Shown one piece after another: positions 1 to 7,603 of a stretch of 64,000 nt of DNA. The translations under genes were made by a program, and so were the position numbers. How positions within the stretch are numbered: position 1 is the stretch's first letter; each line of letters opens with the position of its first letter. Below the pieces are notes generated by a model that saw only the letters and a program-made list of their open reading frames with translations, ran no database searches and was not told where the DNA came from. This DNA comes from Lachnospiraceae bacterium (GTDB lineage Bacteria; Bacillota; Clostridia; Lachnospirales; Lachnospiraceae): contig JAILRP010000026.1 in assembly GCA_024698075.1 (NCBI GenBank), positions 62,001-126,000 on the forward strand, in the 5' to 3' direction.

Positions 1-7
1 CTTCTAG

Positions 8-33
8 GGATGTCCGCTTCGGGCATCCTTTTT
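8..33 (+). terminator. Rho-independent terminator or attenuator upstream of ilvD
   Basis: GGATGTCC (8-15) pairs with GGGCATCC (21-28), with one G-U pair, around a GCTTC loop and is followed by five T. It sits 58 bases before the ilvD start. It may end the gene to the left, or it may be the terminator half of a leader attenuator such as a T-box; the left window edge hides the rest. Confidence 0.7.
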
Positions 34-90
34 ACAACATAGAGCGTAGGCATATACCGGAGCATGTCATCCGGTAACAGGGAGGATTTA

Positions 91-1767
91 ATGATGAAAA
101 GTGATGCCGTCAAAGTAGGGAGCGCACAGGCTCCGCACAGATCCCTTTTTCATGCGCTGGGGTTCACACAGGAAGAGATGGAAAGGCCGCTCGTGGGCAT
201 AGTGAGCTCATACAACGAGATCGTGCCGGGACATATGAACATAGACAAGATCGTTGAAGCCGTCAAAATGGGAGTCGCGATGGCCGGAGGAACACCGGTG
301 GTATTTCCCGCGATAGCAGTATGTGACGGCATAGCGATGGGACATATCGGCATGAAGTATTCGCTTGTCACGAGGGACCTCATAGCCGATTCGACCGAGT
401 GCATGGCGCTCGCCCACCAGTTTGACGCGCTTGTGATGGTGCCGAACTGTGATAAGAATGTACCGGGACTGCTGATGGCAGCCGCACGTATAAATGTTCC
501 GACGGTATTTGTTTCCGGAGGTCCTATGCTCGCGGGAAGGGTCAAGGGACAGAAGAGAAGCCTTTCATCAATGTTCGAGGCCGTCGGCGCACGTGCAGCC
601 GGAAAGATGACGGATGAAGATGTGCTCGAATTTGAGCGCAAGGTATGTCCCACATGCGGATCCTGCTCGGGCATGTATACGGCCAACTCGATGAACTGCC
701 TGACTGAGGCACTTGGAATGGGACTGGCCGGAAACGGGACGATCCCTGCGGTATATTCCGAGAGGCTCGCGCTTGCAAAGCATGCAGGGATGGCAGTCAT
801 GGCGCTTCTTAAGAACAATATATGCCCGCGTGACATTATCACAAAGGAGTCTATAATAAATGCACTGACCGTCGATATGGCGCTTGGATGCTCAACGAAT
901 TCAATGCTGCATATCCCGGCGATCGCACATGAGATAGGATTTGATCTTGATATCACGATGGCGAACGAGATATCTGAGAGGACACCGAACCTCTGCCATC
1001 TTGCCCCTGCCGGACCTACATACATGGAAGATCTGAATGAGGCCGGAGGCGTTCATGCCGTCATGAAGCAGCTTGCGGATGCAGGACTTCTTAACACAGA
1101 CTGCATGACTGTGACCGGAAAGACGCTCGGTGAGAACATAAGCGGATGCGTAAATAAAGATCCCGAGGTCATCAGGCCTATGGACAGGCCGTATTCCGCT
1201 ACCGGAGGACTGGCTGTTCTTACCGGAAACCTTGCTCCGGACGGCTCCGTCGTAAAAAGATCGGCGGTTGCCGACAGCATGCTCGTTCATGAAGGACCGG
1301 CGCGCGTATTTGACTGCGAAGAAGATGCTATTGCGGCAATCAAGGGCGGAAAGATCGTTGACGGGGATGTTGTCGTCATCAGATATGAAGGCCCTAAAGG
1401 CGGACCGGGAATGAGGGAGATGCTGAATCCCACATCCGCGATAGCCGGAATGGGACTCGGAGAGAGCGTGGCACTCATCACCGACGGAAGATTTTCCGGC
1501 GCAAGCCGCGGAGCATCCATAGGCCATGTGTCGCCTGAAGCTGCGGTCGGAGGCCCGATCGCCCTTATAGAAGAAGGAGATATCATCAGCATAGATATTC
1601 CGGCCCATTCGCTTTCCGTTAAGGTTGATGATGATGTGCTCGCCGAAAGGCGCAGCAATTGGAAACCGCGTCAGCCCAAGGTCACGAGCGGCTATCTTGC
1701 AAGATATGAGAAGATGGTGACGAGCGGAGATAAGGGAGCTGTATTAAGGACTGATATAGGCCGCTGA
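91..1767 (+). CDS. ilvD: Dihydroxy-acid dehydratase
   Basis: Dehydrates 2,3-dihydroxy-isovalerate and 2,3-dihydroxy-3-methylvalerate to the 2-keto acids in valine and isoleucine synthesis; a cytoplasmic iron-sulfur enzyme. At 558 residues it has family length, and it carries the cluster-binding CDKNVPG and [15 protein letters not shown] motifs and the C-terminal GRFSGASRG motif. The ATG at 91 is chosen because GGAGG at 81-85 is well spaced before it; an upstream in-frame ATG at 64 has no ribosome site. It is followed after 66 bases by ilvB, so the two probably form one branched-chain amino acid unit. A terminator-like hairpin stands just upstream, which suits attenuation control of an ilv operon, but this is inference. 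Confidence 0.97.
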   Translation: MMKSDAVKVGSAQAPHRSLFHALGFTQEEMERPLVGIVSSYNEIVPGHMNIDKIVEAVKMGVAMAGGTPVVFPAIAVCDGIAMGHIGMKYSLVTRDLIADSTECMALAHQFDALVMVPNCDKNVPGLLMAAARINVPTVFVSGGPMLAGRVKGQKRSLSSMFEAVGARAAGKMTDEDVLEFERKVCPTCGSCSGMYTANSMNCLTEALGMGLAGNGTIPAVYSERLALAKHAGMAVMALLKNNICPRDIITKESIINALTVDMALGCSTNSMLHIPAIAHEIGFDLDITMANEISERTPNLCHLAPAGPTYMEDLNEAGGVHAVMKQLADAGLLNTDCMTVTGKTLGENISGCVNKDPEVIRPMDRPYSATGGLAVLTGNLAPDGSVVKRSAVADSMLVHEGPARVFDCEEDAIAAIKGGKIVDGDVVVIRYEGPKGGPGMREMLNPTSAIAGMGLGESVALITDGRFSGASRGASIGHVSPEAAVGGPIALIEEGDIISIDIPAHSLSVKVDDDVLAERRSNWKPRQPKVTSGYLARYEKMVTSGDKGAVLRTDIGR

Positions 1768-1776
1768 TTATAATGC

Positions 1777-1813
1777 GCCGGCAGGAACTGCAGGCATGCA
1801 GCCGGCCGATTTT
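1777..1813 (+). other. Hairpin between ilvD and ilvB
   Basis: GCCGGC at 1777-1782 can pair with the CCGGC at 1802-1806, and CTGCA (1788-1792) with TGCAG (1797-1801), leaving a five-base bulge on the left arm. Only four T follow at 1810-1813. It could be a weak terminator, or a stability or processing element that sets relative ilvD and ilvB expression. Confidence 0.4.
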
Positions 1814-1833
1814 CTGTAAAGAAGGAGAAGATA

Positions 1834-3513
1834 ATGGAATTAACCGGTTCTCAGATAGTAATGGAATGTCTTTTGGAGCAGGGGGTCGATACCGTATTCG
1901 GCTATCCAGGCGGGACGATCCTGAACATTTATGATGAGCTTTATAAGTATAGTGACAGGATAAGGCATATACTGACCAGCCACGAGCAGGGTGCCGCACA
2001 TGCGGCAGACGGATACGCCAGGGCAACGGGAAAGGTAGGCGTATGCATGGCCACGAGCGGGCCGGGCGCAACGAACCTGGTCACAGGGATCGCTACGGCA
2101 TATATGGACTCCGTTCCGCTCGTTGCGATCACCGCAAACGTCAATCTGCCGCTTCTCGGAAAAGATACGTTCCAGGAGGTTGACATAGCCGGAGTGACTA
2201 TGCCCATAACGAAGCACGGCTACATAGTCAAGGATGTGACAAAGCTCGCCGATACGCTGAGGAAGGCTTTCGCGATCGCAAAGTCCGGGCGCCCCGGGCC
2301 GGTATTGGTTGATATAACCAAGGATGTCACGGCTGCAAAATGCTCATATAGCAAAAAAGAAGCTTATGTCCGTGAAGTTCCGAAGAGATACACGGATAAG
2401 GATATCGATACTGCGGTAAAGCTCATTGAGAAGTCAAAGAAGCCCTACATATATGCCGGCGGAGGAGTCGTCATCTCAGGCGCCTCCGATGAGCTTTCGG
2501 AGTTTGCACATCTTATTGATGCTCCCGTTTGTGATACGCTCATGGGGAAAGGCGGGTTTGACGGTACGGACAGGCTTTACACGGGAATGATCGGAATGCA
2601 TGGGACTAAGGCTTCCAATCTCGGAGTAAGCGAATGTGATCTTCTGATCGCTGTCGGCGCGAGATTTTCGGACCGTGTCATGGGAAATGCTTCAAAATTT
2701 GCGCCTAAGGCCAAGGTCCTGCATATTGACATCGATCCTGCGGAGATCAATAAGAACATCAAAACGACCGCATGCATAATGGGTGATGTCAAAGAGGTAT
2801 TGTCCATACTGAACGGAAAGCTGAAACAACGCGAGAATGCCGAATGGGTAAGCCATATCGAAGAGCTTAAGGAAAAATATCCTCTGACCTATGACCATGA
2901 GAACCTAACCTGCCCTTATGTCATTGAGAAGCTGTATGAGGTCACCCACGGTGATGCAATCATAACTACCGATGTCGGCCAGCATCAGATGTGGGCCGCT
3001 CAGTATTACAAGTATACAAAGCCCAGGACGTTCCTTTCATCCGGCGGACTCGGCACGATGGGATACGGACTCGGGGCATGCATAGGCGCAAAAGTCGGCT
3101 GTCCTGATAAGATCGTATGCAACATCGGCGGGGACGGGTGTTTTCGGATGAACATGAACGAGCTTGCCACGGCAAGCCGCTATGACATACCTATCATACA
3201 GATAGTGATAAACAATTCCGTACTCGGAATGGTCAGGCAGTGGCAGACGCTGTTTTATGACAGGAGATACTCGAACACGGTGCTCACGGATAAGGTTGAT
3301 TACTGCAAAGTGGCCGAGGGATTGGGATGTGCCGCGATAAGAGTCACCAAAAAGGAAGAAGTGGAAGCCGCGCTCACAAAGGCAATTGAAATGAAAGCGC
3401 CCGTTATGATAGAATGTGTCATTGACAGTGATGATAAGGTGTTCCCTATGGTATCGCCGGGAGCCCCCATTTCTGATGTATTTGATGCCGAAGACCTGAA
3501 AAAATGGTCCTAA
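1834..3513 (+). CDS. ilvB: Acetolactate synthase large (catalytic) subunit
   Basis: Joins two pyruvates, or pyruvate and 2-ketobutyrate, to acetolactate or acetohydroxybutyrate, the first shared step of branched-chain amino acid synthesis. It is a cytoplasmic thiamine diphosphate and FAD enzyme. The 559 residues show the N-terminal FGYPGGTIL segment, the SHEQGAAHAADGYAR stretch with the catalytic Glu, and a C-terminal GDGCFRMNMNEL thiamine-binding motif. AAGGAG at 1822-1827 supports the ATG. No regulatory small subunit (ilvN, ACT protein) follows; serC comes next after 26 bases. The small subunit may be encoded elsewhere, or this may be a paralogue working without one. Confidence 0.96.
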   Translation: MELTGSQIVMECLLEQGVDTVFGYPGGTILNIYDELYKYSDRIRHILTSHEQGAAHAADGYARATGKVGVCMATSGPGATNLVTGIATAYMDSVPLVAITANVNLPLLGKDTFQEVDIAGVTMPITKHGYIVKDVTKLADTLRKAFAIAKSGRPGPVLVDITKDVTAAKCSYSKKEAYVREVPKRYTDKDIDTAVKLIEKSKKPYIYAGGGVVISGASDELSEFAHLIDAPVCDTLMGKGGFDGTDRLYTGMIGMHGTKASNLGVSECDLLIAVGARFSDRVMGNASKFAPKAKVLHIDIDPAEINKNIKTTACIMGDVKEVLSILNGKLKQRENAEWVSHIEELKEKYPLTYDHENLTCPYVIEKLYEVTHGDAIITTDVGQHQMWAAQYYKYTKPRTFLSSGGLGTMGYGLGACIGAKVGCPDKIVCNIGGDGCFRMNMNELATASRYDIPIIQIVINNSVLGMVRQWQTLFYDRRYSNTVLTDKVDYCKVAEGLGCAAIRVTKKEEVEAALTKAIEMKAPVMIECVIDSDDKVFPMVSPGAPISDVFDAEDLKKWS

Positions 3514-3524
3514 TGAATGCATAG

Positions 3525-3531
3525 AAGGAGG
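3525..3531 (+). promoter_or_regulatory. Ribosome-binding site that argues for a TTG start of serC
   Basis: AAGGAGG ends two bases before the ATG at 3534 but eight bases before the in-frame TTG at 3540. Normal spacing therefore favours the TTG, which also gives the usual family N-terminus (MERVYNFSAGPA). Confidence 0.65.
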
Positions 3532-3539
3532 AGATGAAG

Positions 3540-4622
3540 TTGGAAAGAGTATATAACTTTTCCGCAGGTCCCGCAGTTTTACCCGAGGAGGTCCTCAAAG
3601 AAGCTGCAGATGAGATGATGAATTACAGGGGGAGCGGCCAGTCGGTCATGGAGATGTCCCACCGTTCCAAGGTCTTTGACGGTATCATCAAAGAAGCCGA
3701 AGCAGATATCCGCGATATCCTCAGCATTCCCGATAATTATAAGGTCCTGTTCCTTCAGGGCGGAGCATCGCAGTTTTTTGCCGAAGTTCCGATGAATATG
3801 ATGAAGAATAGAAAAGCGGGATATATCATCACCGGACAGTGGGCCAAGAAAGCGTTCGCCGAAGCCAAGATATACGGCGAGGCAGTCGAACTTGCTTCTT
3901 CTGCGGACAAGACTTTCTCATATATTCCCGACTGCAGCGATCTTCCGATCACTCCTGACATGGATTACGTATATATATGTGAGAACAACACTATATACGG
4001 AACAAAGTATAAAGAGCTTCCGGATACAAAGGGAAGACCACTCGTTGCCGATGTGAGCTCCTGCTTCCTTTCAGAGCCGATGGATGTTACGAAGTACGGC
4101 GTTGTCTACGGCGGAGTTCAGAAAAACGTCGGACCTGCCGGATGCGTGATCGCCATCATCAGGGATGACCTGATAAGTGATGATGTGCTTCCGGGCACGC
4201 CGACCCTTCTCAGGTGGAAGACACAGGCGGATGCTCTTTCACTGTACAATACCCCTCCGTGCTATACGATATATATCTGCGGCAAGGTATTCAAGTGGAT
4301 CAAGAAGATGGGCGGACTTTCCGCAATGAAGGAACGCAATGAGAAGAAGGCAAAGATATTCTACGATTATCTTGATTCTTCTTCTATGTTCAAAGGTACC
4401 GTCGAGAAAGCATCCAGGTCGCTCATGAACGCGCCGTTTGTTACCGGAGATGCGGAACTTGATGCCAAGTTCATCAAGGAGGCAGCCGATGCCGGATTTG
4501 TGAACCTTAAAGGACACAAGACCGTCGGAGGAATGAGGGCGAGCATGTACAATGCGATGCCCATTGAAGGTGTTGAAAAGCTCGTGGCTTTCATGGCTGA
4601 ATTTGAAAAGGAGAATTCATGA
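3540..4622 (+). CDS. serC: Phosphoserine aminotransferase
   Basis: PLP enzyme that transaminates 3-phosphohydroxypyruvate with glutamate to phosphoserine, the second step of serine synthesis. The protein is about 360 residues, of family length, and begins with the characteristic VYNFSAGPAVLP motif. The region YGGVQKNVGPAG holds the probable PLP-binding Lys. The TTG at 3540 is preferred because the strong ribosome site would be only two bases from the ATG at 3534; the alternative adds two residues. Its stop codon overlaps the start of serA, so the two serine genes are translationally coupled. It lies 26 bases after ilvB and probably belongs to the same transcript. Confidence 0.96.
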   Translation: MERVYNFSAGPAVLPEEVLKEAADEMMNYRGSGQSVMEMSHRSKVFDGIIKEAEADIRDILSIPDNYKVLFLQGGASQFFAEVPMNMMKNRKAGYIITGQWAKKAFAEAKIYGEAVELASSADKTFSYIPDCSDLPITPDMDYVYICENNTIYGTKYKELPDTKGRPLVADVSSCFLSEPMDVTKYGVVYGGVQKNVGPAGCVIAIIRDDLISDDVLPGTPTLLRWKTQADALSLYNTPPCYTIYICGKVFKWIKKMGGLSAMKERNEKKAKIFYDYLDSSSMFKGTVEKASRSLMNAPFVTGDAELDAKFIKEAADAGFVNLKGHKTVGGMRASMYNAMPIEGVEKLVAFMAEFEKENS

Positions 4623-5785
4623 TGTTCCGATATACTTGCCTTAATCCCATTGCCCAGGTCGGGCTTGACGGATTTGATCAACGTTTTGAAAAGACTGATG
4701 ATATAAAAGATGCTGACGGCGTGCTTGTCAGGAGCGCATCCATGCATGAACTCGATCTTCCCTCGAGCCTTCTGTGCGTTGCAAGGGCAGGCGCCGGAGT
4801 CAATAATATCCCGCTTGACAAATGTGCCGAGAAGGGGATAGTCGTCTTCAATACTCCGGGTGCAAATGCAAACGGGGTAAAGGAGCTCGTATTTGCCGGA
4901 ATGCTGCTTGCATGCCGTGATATCGTCGGAGGCATCAACTGGGTCAGGGAGAATAGGGAAGATCCTGATATAGCAAAACTTGCAGAAAAGCAGAAAAAGA
5001 ATTTTGCCGGGATCGAGATCATGGATAAAAAACTCGGCATCATCGGACTTGGCGCGATCGGTGTCAGGGTAGCGAATGCCGCAAAGCACCTCGGTATGGA
5101 AGTATACGGATACGATCCTTACATTTCCGTTGATGCCGCTTGGAATCTTTCGAGGGATATCAAGCATGTCCTGTCTGTCGATGACATTTATTCCAACTGC
5201 GATATCATCACTATCCATGTTCCGCTCATGGAGTCCACGAAGAATACGATAAATGCGGAGGCGATCAGCAAGATGAAGGACGGAGTCATACTCCTGAACT
5301 TTGCAAGGGATCTGCTCTGCGATGAAAAGGCTGTCCTGGAGGGGATCAAAAAGGGAAAGATCGCGAAGTACGTTTCGGATTTTCCGAATCCTCTTACGGC
5401 AAATGCCGAAGGCTGCATAGTCATTCCTCACCTGGGAGCTTCGACCGAGGAGTCGGAAGACAACTGTGCAAAGATGGCGGTCAGGGAGATGATCGACTAT
5501 CTGACAAACGGAAATATCGTCAATTCCGTCAATTATCCCAAGGCCGATATGGGAGTGTGCCAGGCAGAAGGCCGTGTGACCATTCATCATAAGAACGTCA
5601 CCAATATGATAACAAGGTTTTCCGGAATATTCTCTGAGGCAGGGATCAACATCTCGGACATGGTAAACTCTTCAAAGGGAGAGTATGCTTATACGATGAT
5701 AGATATCGATTCGGCGATAACCCAGGAATTTGTAGACAAGCTGAATGCGATAGATGATGTCATCCGCGTACGGGTGATCAAATAG
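4619..5785 (+). CDS. serA: D-3-phosphoglycerate dehydrogenase with C-terminal ACT domain
   Basis: Oxidises 3-phosphoglycerate with NAD to 3-phosphohydroxypyruvate, the committed step of serine synthesis. It is 388 residues, a short form. The Rossmann motif GLGAIGVRVANAA lies near residues 142-154, the substrate Arg region reads NFARDLLCDE (most homologues have ARG), and the catalytic His lies in IPHLGAST. A C-terminal ACT domain of about 70 residues (near 320-388) suggests feedback control by serine, by family analogy. The ATG overlaps the serC stop (ATGA), and a second ATG at 4622 is also possible. The serB phosphatase step is not encoded next to it. Confidence 0.95.
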   Translation: MMFRYTCLNPIAQVGLDGFDQRFEKTDDIKDADGVLVRSASMHELDLPSSLLCVARAGAGVNNIPLDKCAEKGIVVFNTPGANANGVKELVFAGMLLACRDIVGGINWVRENREDPDIAKLAEKQKKNFAGIEIMDKKLGIIGLGAIGVRVANAAKHLGMEVYGYDPYISVDAAWNLSRDIKHVLSVDDIYSNCDIITIHVPLMESTKNTINAEAISKMKDGVILLNFARDLLCDEKAVLEGIKKGKIAKYVSDFPNPLTANAEGCIVIPHLGASTEESEDNCAKMAVREMIDYLTNGNIVNSVNYPKADMGVCQAEGRVTIHHKNVTNMITRFSGIFSEAGINISDMVNSSKGEYAYTMIDIDSAITQEFVDKLNAIDDVIRVRVIK

Positions 5786-5815
5786 GATATACTGCGGCAT
5801 AACATCTGATCAACG

Positions 5816-5848
5816 ATCATGGATCTTCTATATCGGAAGATCCATGAT
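5816..5848. terminator. Bidirectional hairpin at the convergent end of serA and a small gene
   Basis: A perfect 13-bp inverted repeat pairs ATCATGGATCTTC (5816-5828) with GAAGATCCATGAT (5836-5848) across a 7-base loop. It lies 30 bases after serA and includes the last codons of the convergent small gene. T-runs on both sides are weak, so its efficiency as an intrinsic terminator is uncertain. Confidence 0.65.
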
Positions 5849-6094
5849 GTCGTTTTCACCGTATTTTTCCCTGAAAGATGCGTCTGCCTCGGCATTGGCG
5901 GTGCTGGCCAGATCCATGTATTTTATGAAAACATCCTCAACGGGCATCTTATATTCCATGGCAAGCTGCTGCATTATGGGACGGAGCTTCTCAAGCTGCT
6001 CCGAAACATGTGTCTTCTGCGGATCTATGTCACCTAATACCTTTTCGGCATATTCATTGATCTTTTCGAGAAATATCCTGTCTTCATCGGTCAT
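5828..6094 (-). CDS. Small helical protein of unknown function
   Basis: I do not recognise this 88-residue protein. It is charged and predicted to be mostly helical (MTDEDRIFLEKINEYAEKV at the start), with no signal peptide or cysteines. It is the only accepted gene on the minus strand and converges on serA. The start at 6094 is chosen because GGAGG (complement of 6104-6108) is nine bases upstream; longer in-frame starts out to 6163 lack a ribosome site. The protein read on this strand has ordinary amino-acid composition, whereas the overlapping + strand frame is rich in Ser, Cys and Phe and looks spurious. Its last codons form one arm of the shared hairpin. Function is unknown. Confidence 0.65.
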   Translation of the reverse strand: MTDEDRIFLEKINEYAEKVLGDIDPQKTHVSEQLEKLRPIMQQLAMEYKMPVEDVFIKYMDLASTANAEADASFREKYGENDIMDLPI

Positions 6095-6156
6095 ATGCTT
6101 CATCCTCCGTGATATATCGAATATTTGGATATTTATACTATCATTCCCTTTAGTTG

Positions 6157-6204
6157 TTGTCAAAGCACGGATGTTTTTGGTACAATACTAAAGTCGTGTA
6201 TAAT
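6157..6204 (+). promoter_or_regulatory. Promoter region for the DUF1015 gene
   Basis: TTGTCA (6157-6162), an 18-base spacer and TACAAT (6181-6186) form a sigma-A-like promoter. A second overlapping candidate pairs TTGGTA (6177-6182) with a perfect TATAAT (6199-6204) across 16 bases. Either would start transcription about 90-110 bases before the gene at 6304. Confidence 0.6.
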
Positions 6205-6224
6205 GTGCCCGCAAAAGGGAACCA

Positions 6225-6238
6225 TACAACATGTTGTA
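6225..6238 (+). promoter_or_regulatory. 14-bp palindrome in the leader of the DUF1015 gene
   Basis: TACAACATGTTGTA is a perfect 14-bp palindrome 20-35 bases downstream of the -10 elements. It has the size and symmetry of a dimeric repressor operator. No regulator is identified. Confidence 0.45.
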
Positions 6239-6303
6239 GTGCGTATTGGCTCATCCGTCCGGCATTTTAGGGGATGGATGGACGTATCTTTGGAGGTTAT
6301 GAT

Positions 6304-7551
6304 ATGGCTGTTGTCAGACCGTTTAAGGCTATAAGACCGAAAGAAGATGTGGCATCGAGGGTTGCCGCACTTCCGTATGATGTATATGACCGCAGGGAAG
6401 CAAAGGCGGAGACGGAAAGGGAGCCGCTTTCTTTTTTGTGCATAGACAGGGCGGAAACCCAGCTTTCCGACGATATCGACACATATGACGACCGTGTGTA
6501 CAGAAAAGCAAGGTCGCTCATGATAAAGAGACTTGAGGACAATACGTTCATCCAGGACTCCGATCCCGCTTTTTACATATATGAGCTCGTGATGGACGGC
6601 AGAAGCCAGACGGGTATCGTAGGGTGTGCGTCCGTCGATGACTATATTTCAAATGTGATCAAAAAGCATGAGAATACAAGGGAAGACAAAGAGATAGACC
6701 GCATCAGGCATGTGGATACGCTGAGCGCCCAGACGGGACCTATTTTCCTTGCTTATCGTGACAGGGATGATATCAGGGCGGTGATCTCAAAAGTCACCGG
6801 GGATAAGCCTCTGTATGATTTTACGGCACCCGACGGGATAATCCACAGGGTATGGATCGTAAGGGAAGATAAGGACATCAGTACGATAGAGAAGGCATTT
6901 TCCGAGACGGACAGCATTTATATCGCGGACGGACATCACAGATGCGCATCCGCCGTAAAAGTCGCTCTGTCCCGGAGGGAGAAAAATCCCGGCTATGACG
7001 GAAGCGAAGAATTCAATTATTTTCTTTCGGTGCTTTTCGCCGATTCCGAACTTATGATCATGGATTACAACCGCGTGGTCAAGGATCTTAACGGACATAC
7101 GCCGTCCGAGATCCTCGGCCTGCTTTCAAAGCTCGGCACGCTTGAGAAGAAGGAGTGTGCATATTCACCTGAGAAAAAGGGGTATGTCGGTGTATTTCTT
7201 GAGGACACATGGTATTCCCTTAAGTTTTCCGATGAACTGAAAAGTGATGATGCCGTGGAAGGGCTGGATGTATCGGTTCTTCAGAAGCATGTTCTTGAAC
7301 CTTTATTTTCCATAAAAGATCCGAGGACCGATGACAGGATAGGATTTGTCGGGGGGATCAGGGGCCTTTCGGAACTCGAAAGAAGGGTCAGGACTGACTG
7401 CGCGATCGCATTTTCAATGCATCCGACAGGCATAGACGAACTGTTTGCCGTTGCGGACAGGGGACTCCTTATGCCTCCGAAATCGACATGGTTTGAGCCT
7501 AAACTTCGGAGCGGACTTTTCATACATGAGATCGAACCGGGGATAATGTGA
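6304..7551 (+). CDS. DUF1015 family protein
   Basis: A 415-residue member of the DUF1015 family, recognised by the N-terminal VRPFKAIRP and VAALPYDVYD motifs and the central IADGHHRCASAV motif. The biochemical role is not firmly known to me. Relatives are often found beside serA and serC in Clostridia, and here it lies close downstream of that pair, although a small convergent gene and a promoter intervene. A role linked to serine or phosphoserine metabolism is a reasonable inference, not a demonstrated function. The ATG at 6304 is preferred to one at 6274 because GGAGG (6292-6296) is seven bases upstream and the family normally starts at MAVVRPF. It is followed after 52 bases by glgB. Confidence 0.85.
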   Translation: MAVVRPFKAIRPKEDVASRVAALPYDVYDRREAKAETEREPLSFLCIDRAETQLSDDIDTYDDRVYRKARSLMIKRLEDNTFIQDSDPAFYIYELVMDGRSQTGIVGCASVDDYISNVIKKHENTREDKEIDRIRHVDTLSAQTGPIFLAYRDRDDIRAVISKVTGDKPLYDFTAPDGIIHRVWIVREDKDISTIEKAFSETDSIYIADGHHRCASAVKVALSRREKNPGYDGSEEFNYFLSVLFADSELMIMDYNRVVKDLNGHTPSEILGLLSKLGTLEKKECAYSPEKKGYVGVFLEDTWYSLKFSDELKSDDAVEGLDVSVLQKHVLEPLFSIKDPRTDDRIGFVGGIRGLSELERRVRTDCAIAFSMHPTGIDELFAVADRGLLMPPKSTWFEPKLRSGLFIHEIEPGIM

Positions 7552-7603
7552 TCATATTCCGGATCGATCCGTTTTATCATTCACATCATATACGGAGCGT
7601 ATC

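Noticed and set aside
150..1025. A 291-codon open frame on the minus strand inside ilvD
   Set aside because: It is antisense to an intact, highly conserved gene, has Ser/Ile/Pro-rich composition and no ribosome site; it follows from codon bias of ilvD.
4367..5590. A 407-codon minus-strand open frame across serC and serA
   Set aside because: It crosses two certain genes with an ATGA overlap, and its protein has Cys/His/Arg-rich composition typical of a shadow frame.
5844..6191. A 115-codon + strand frame opposite the small minus-strand gene
   Set aside because: It is Ser/Phe/Cys-rich, lacks a ribosome site and lies over a gene with better composition and a GGAGG.
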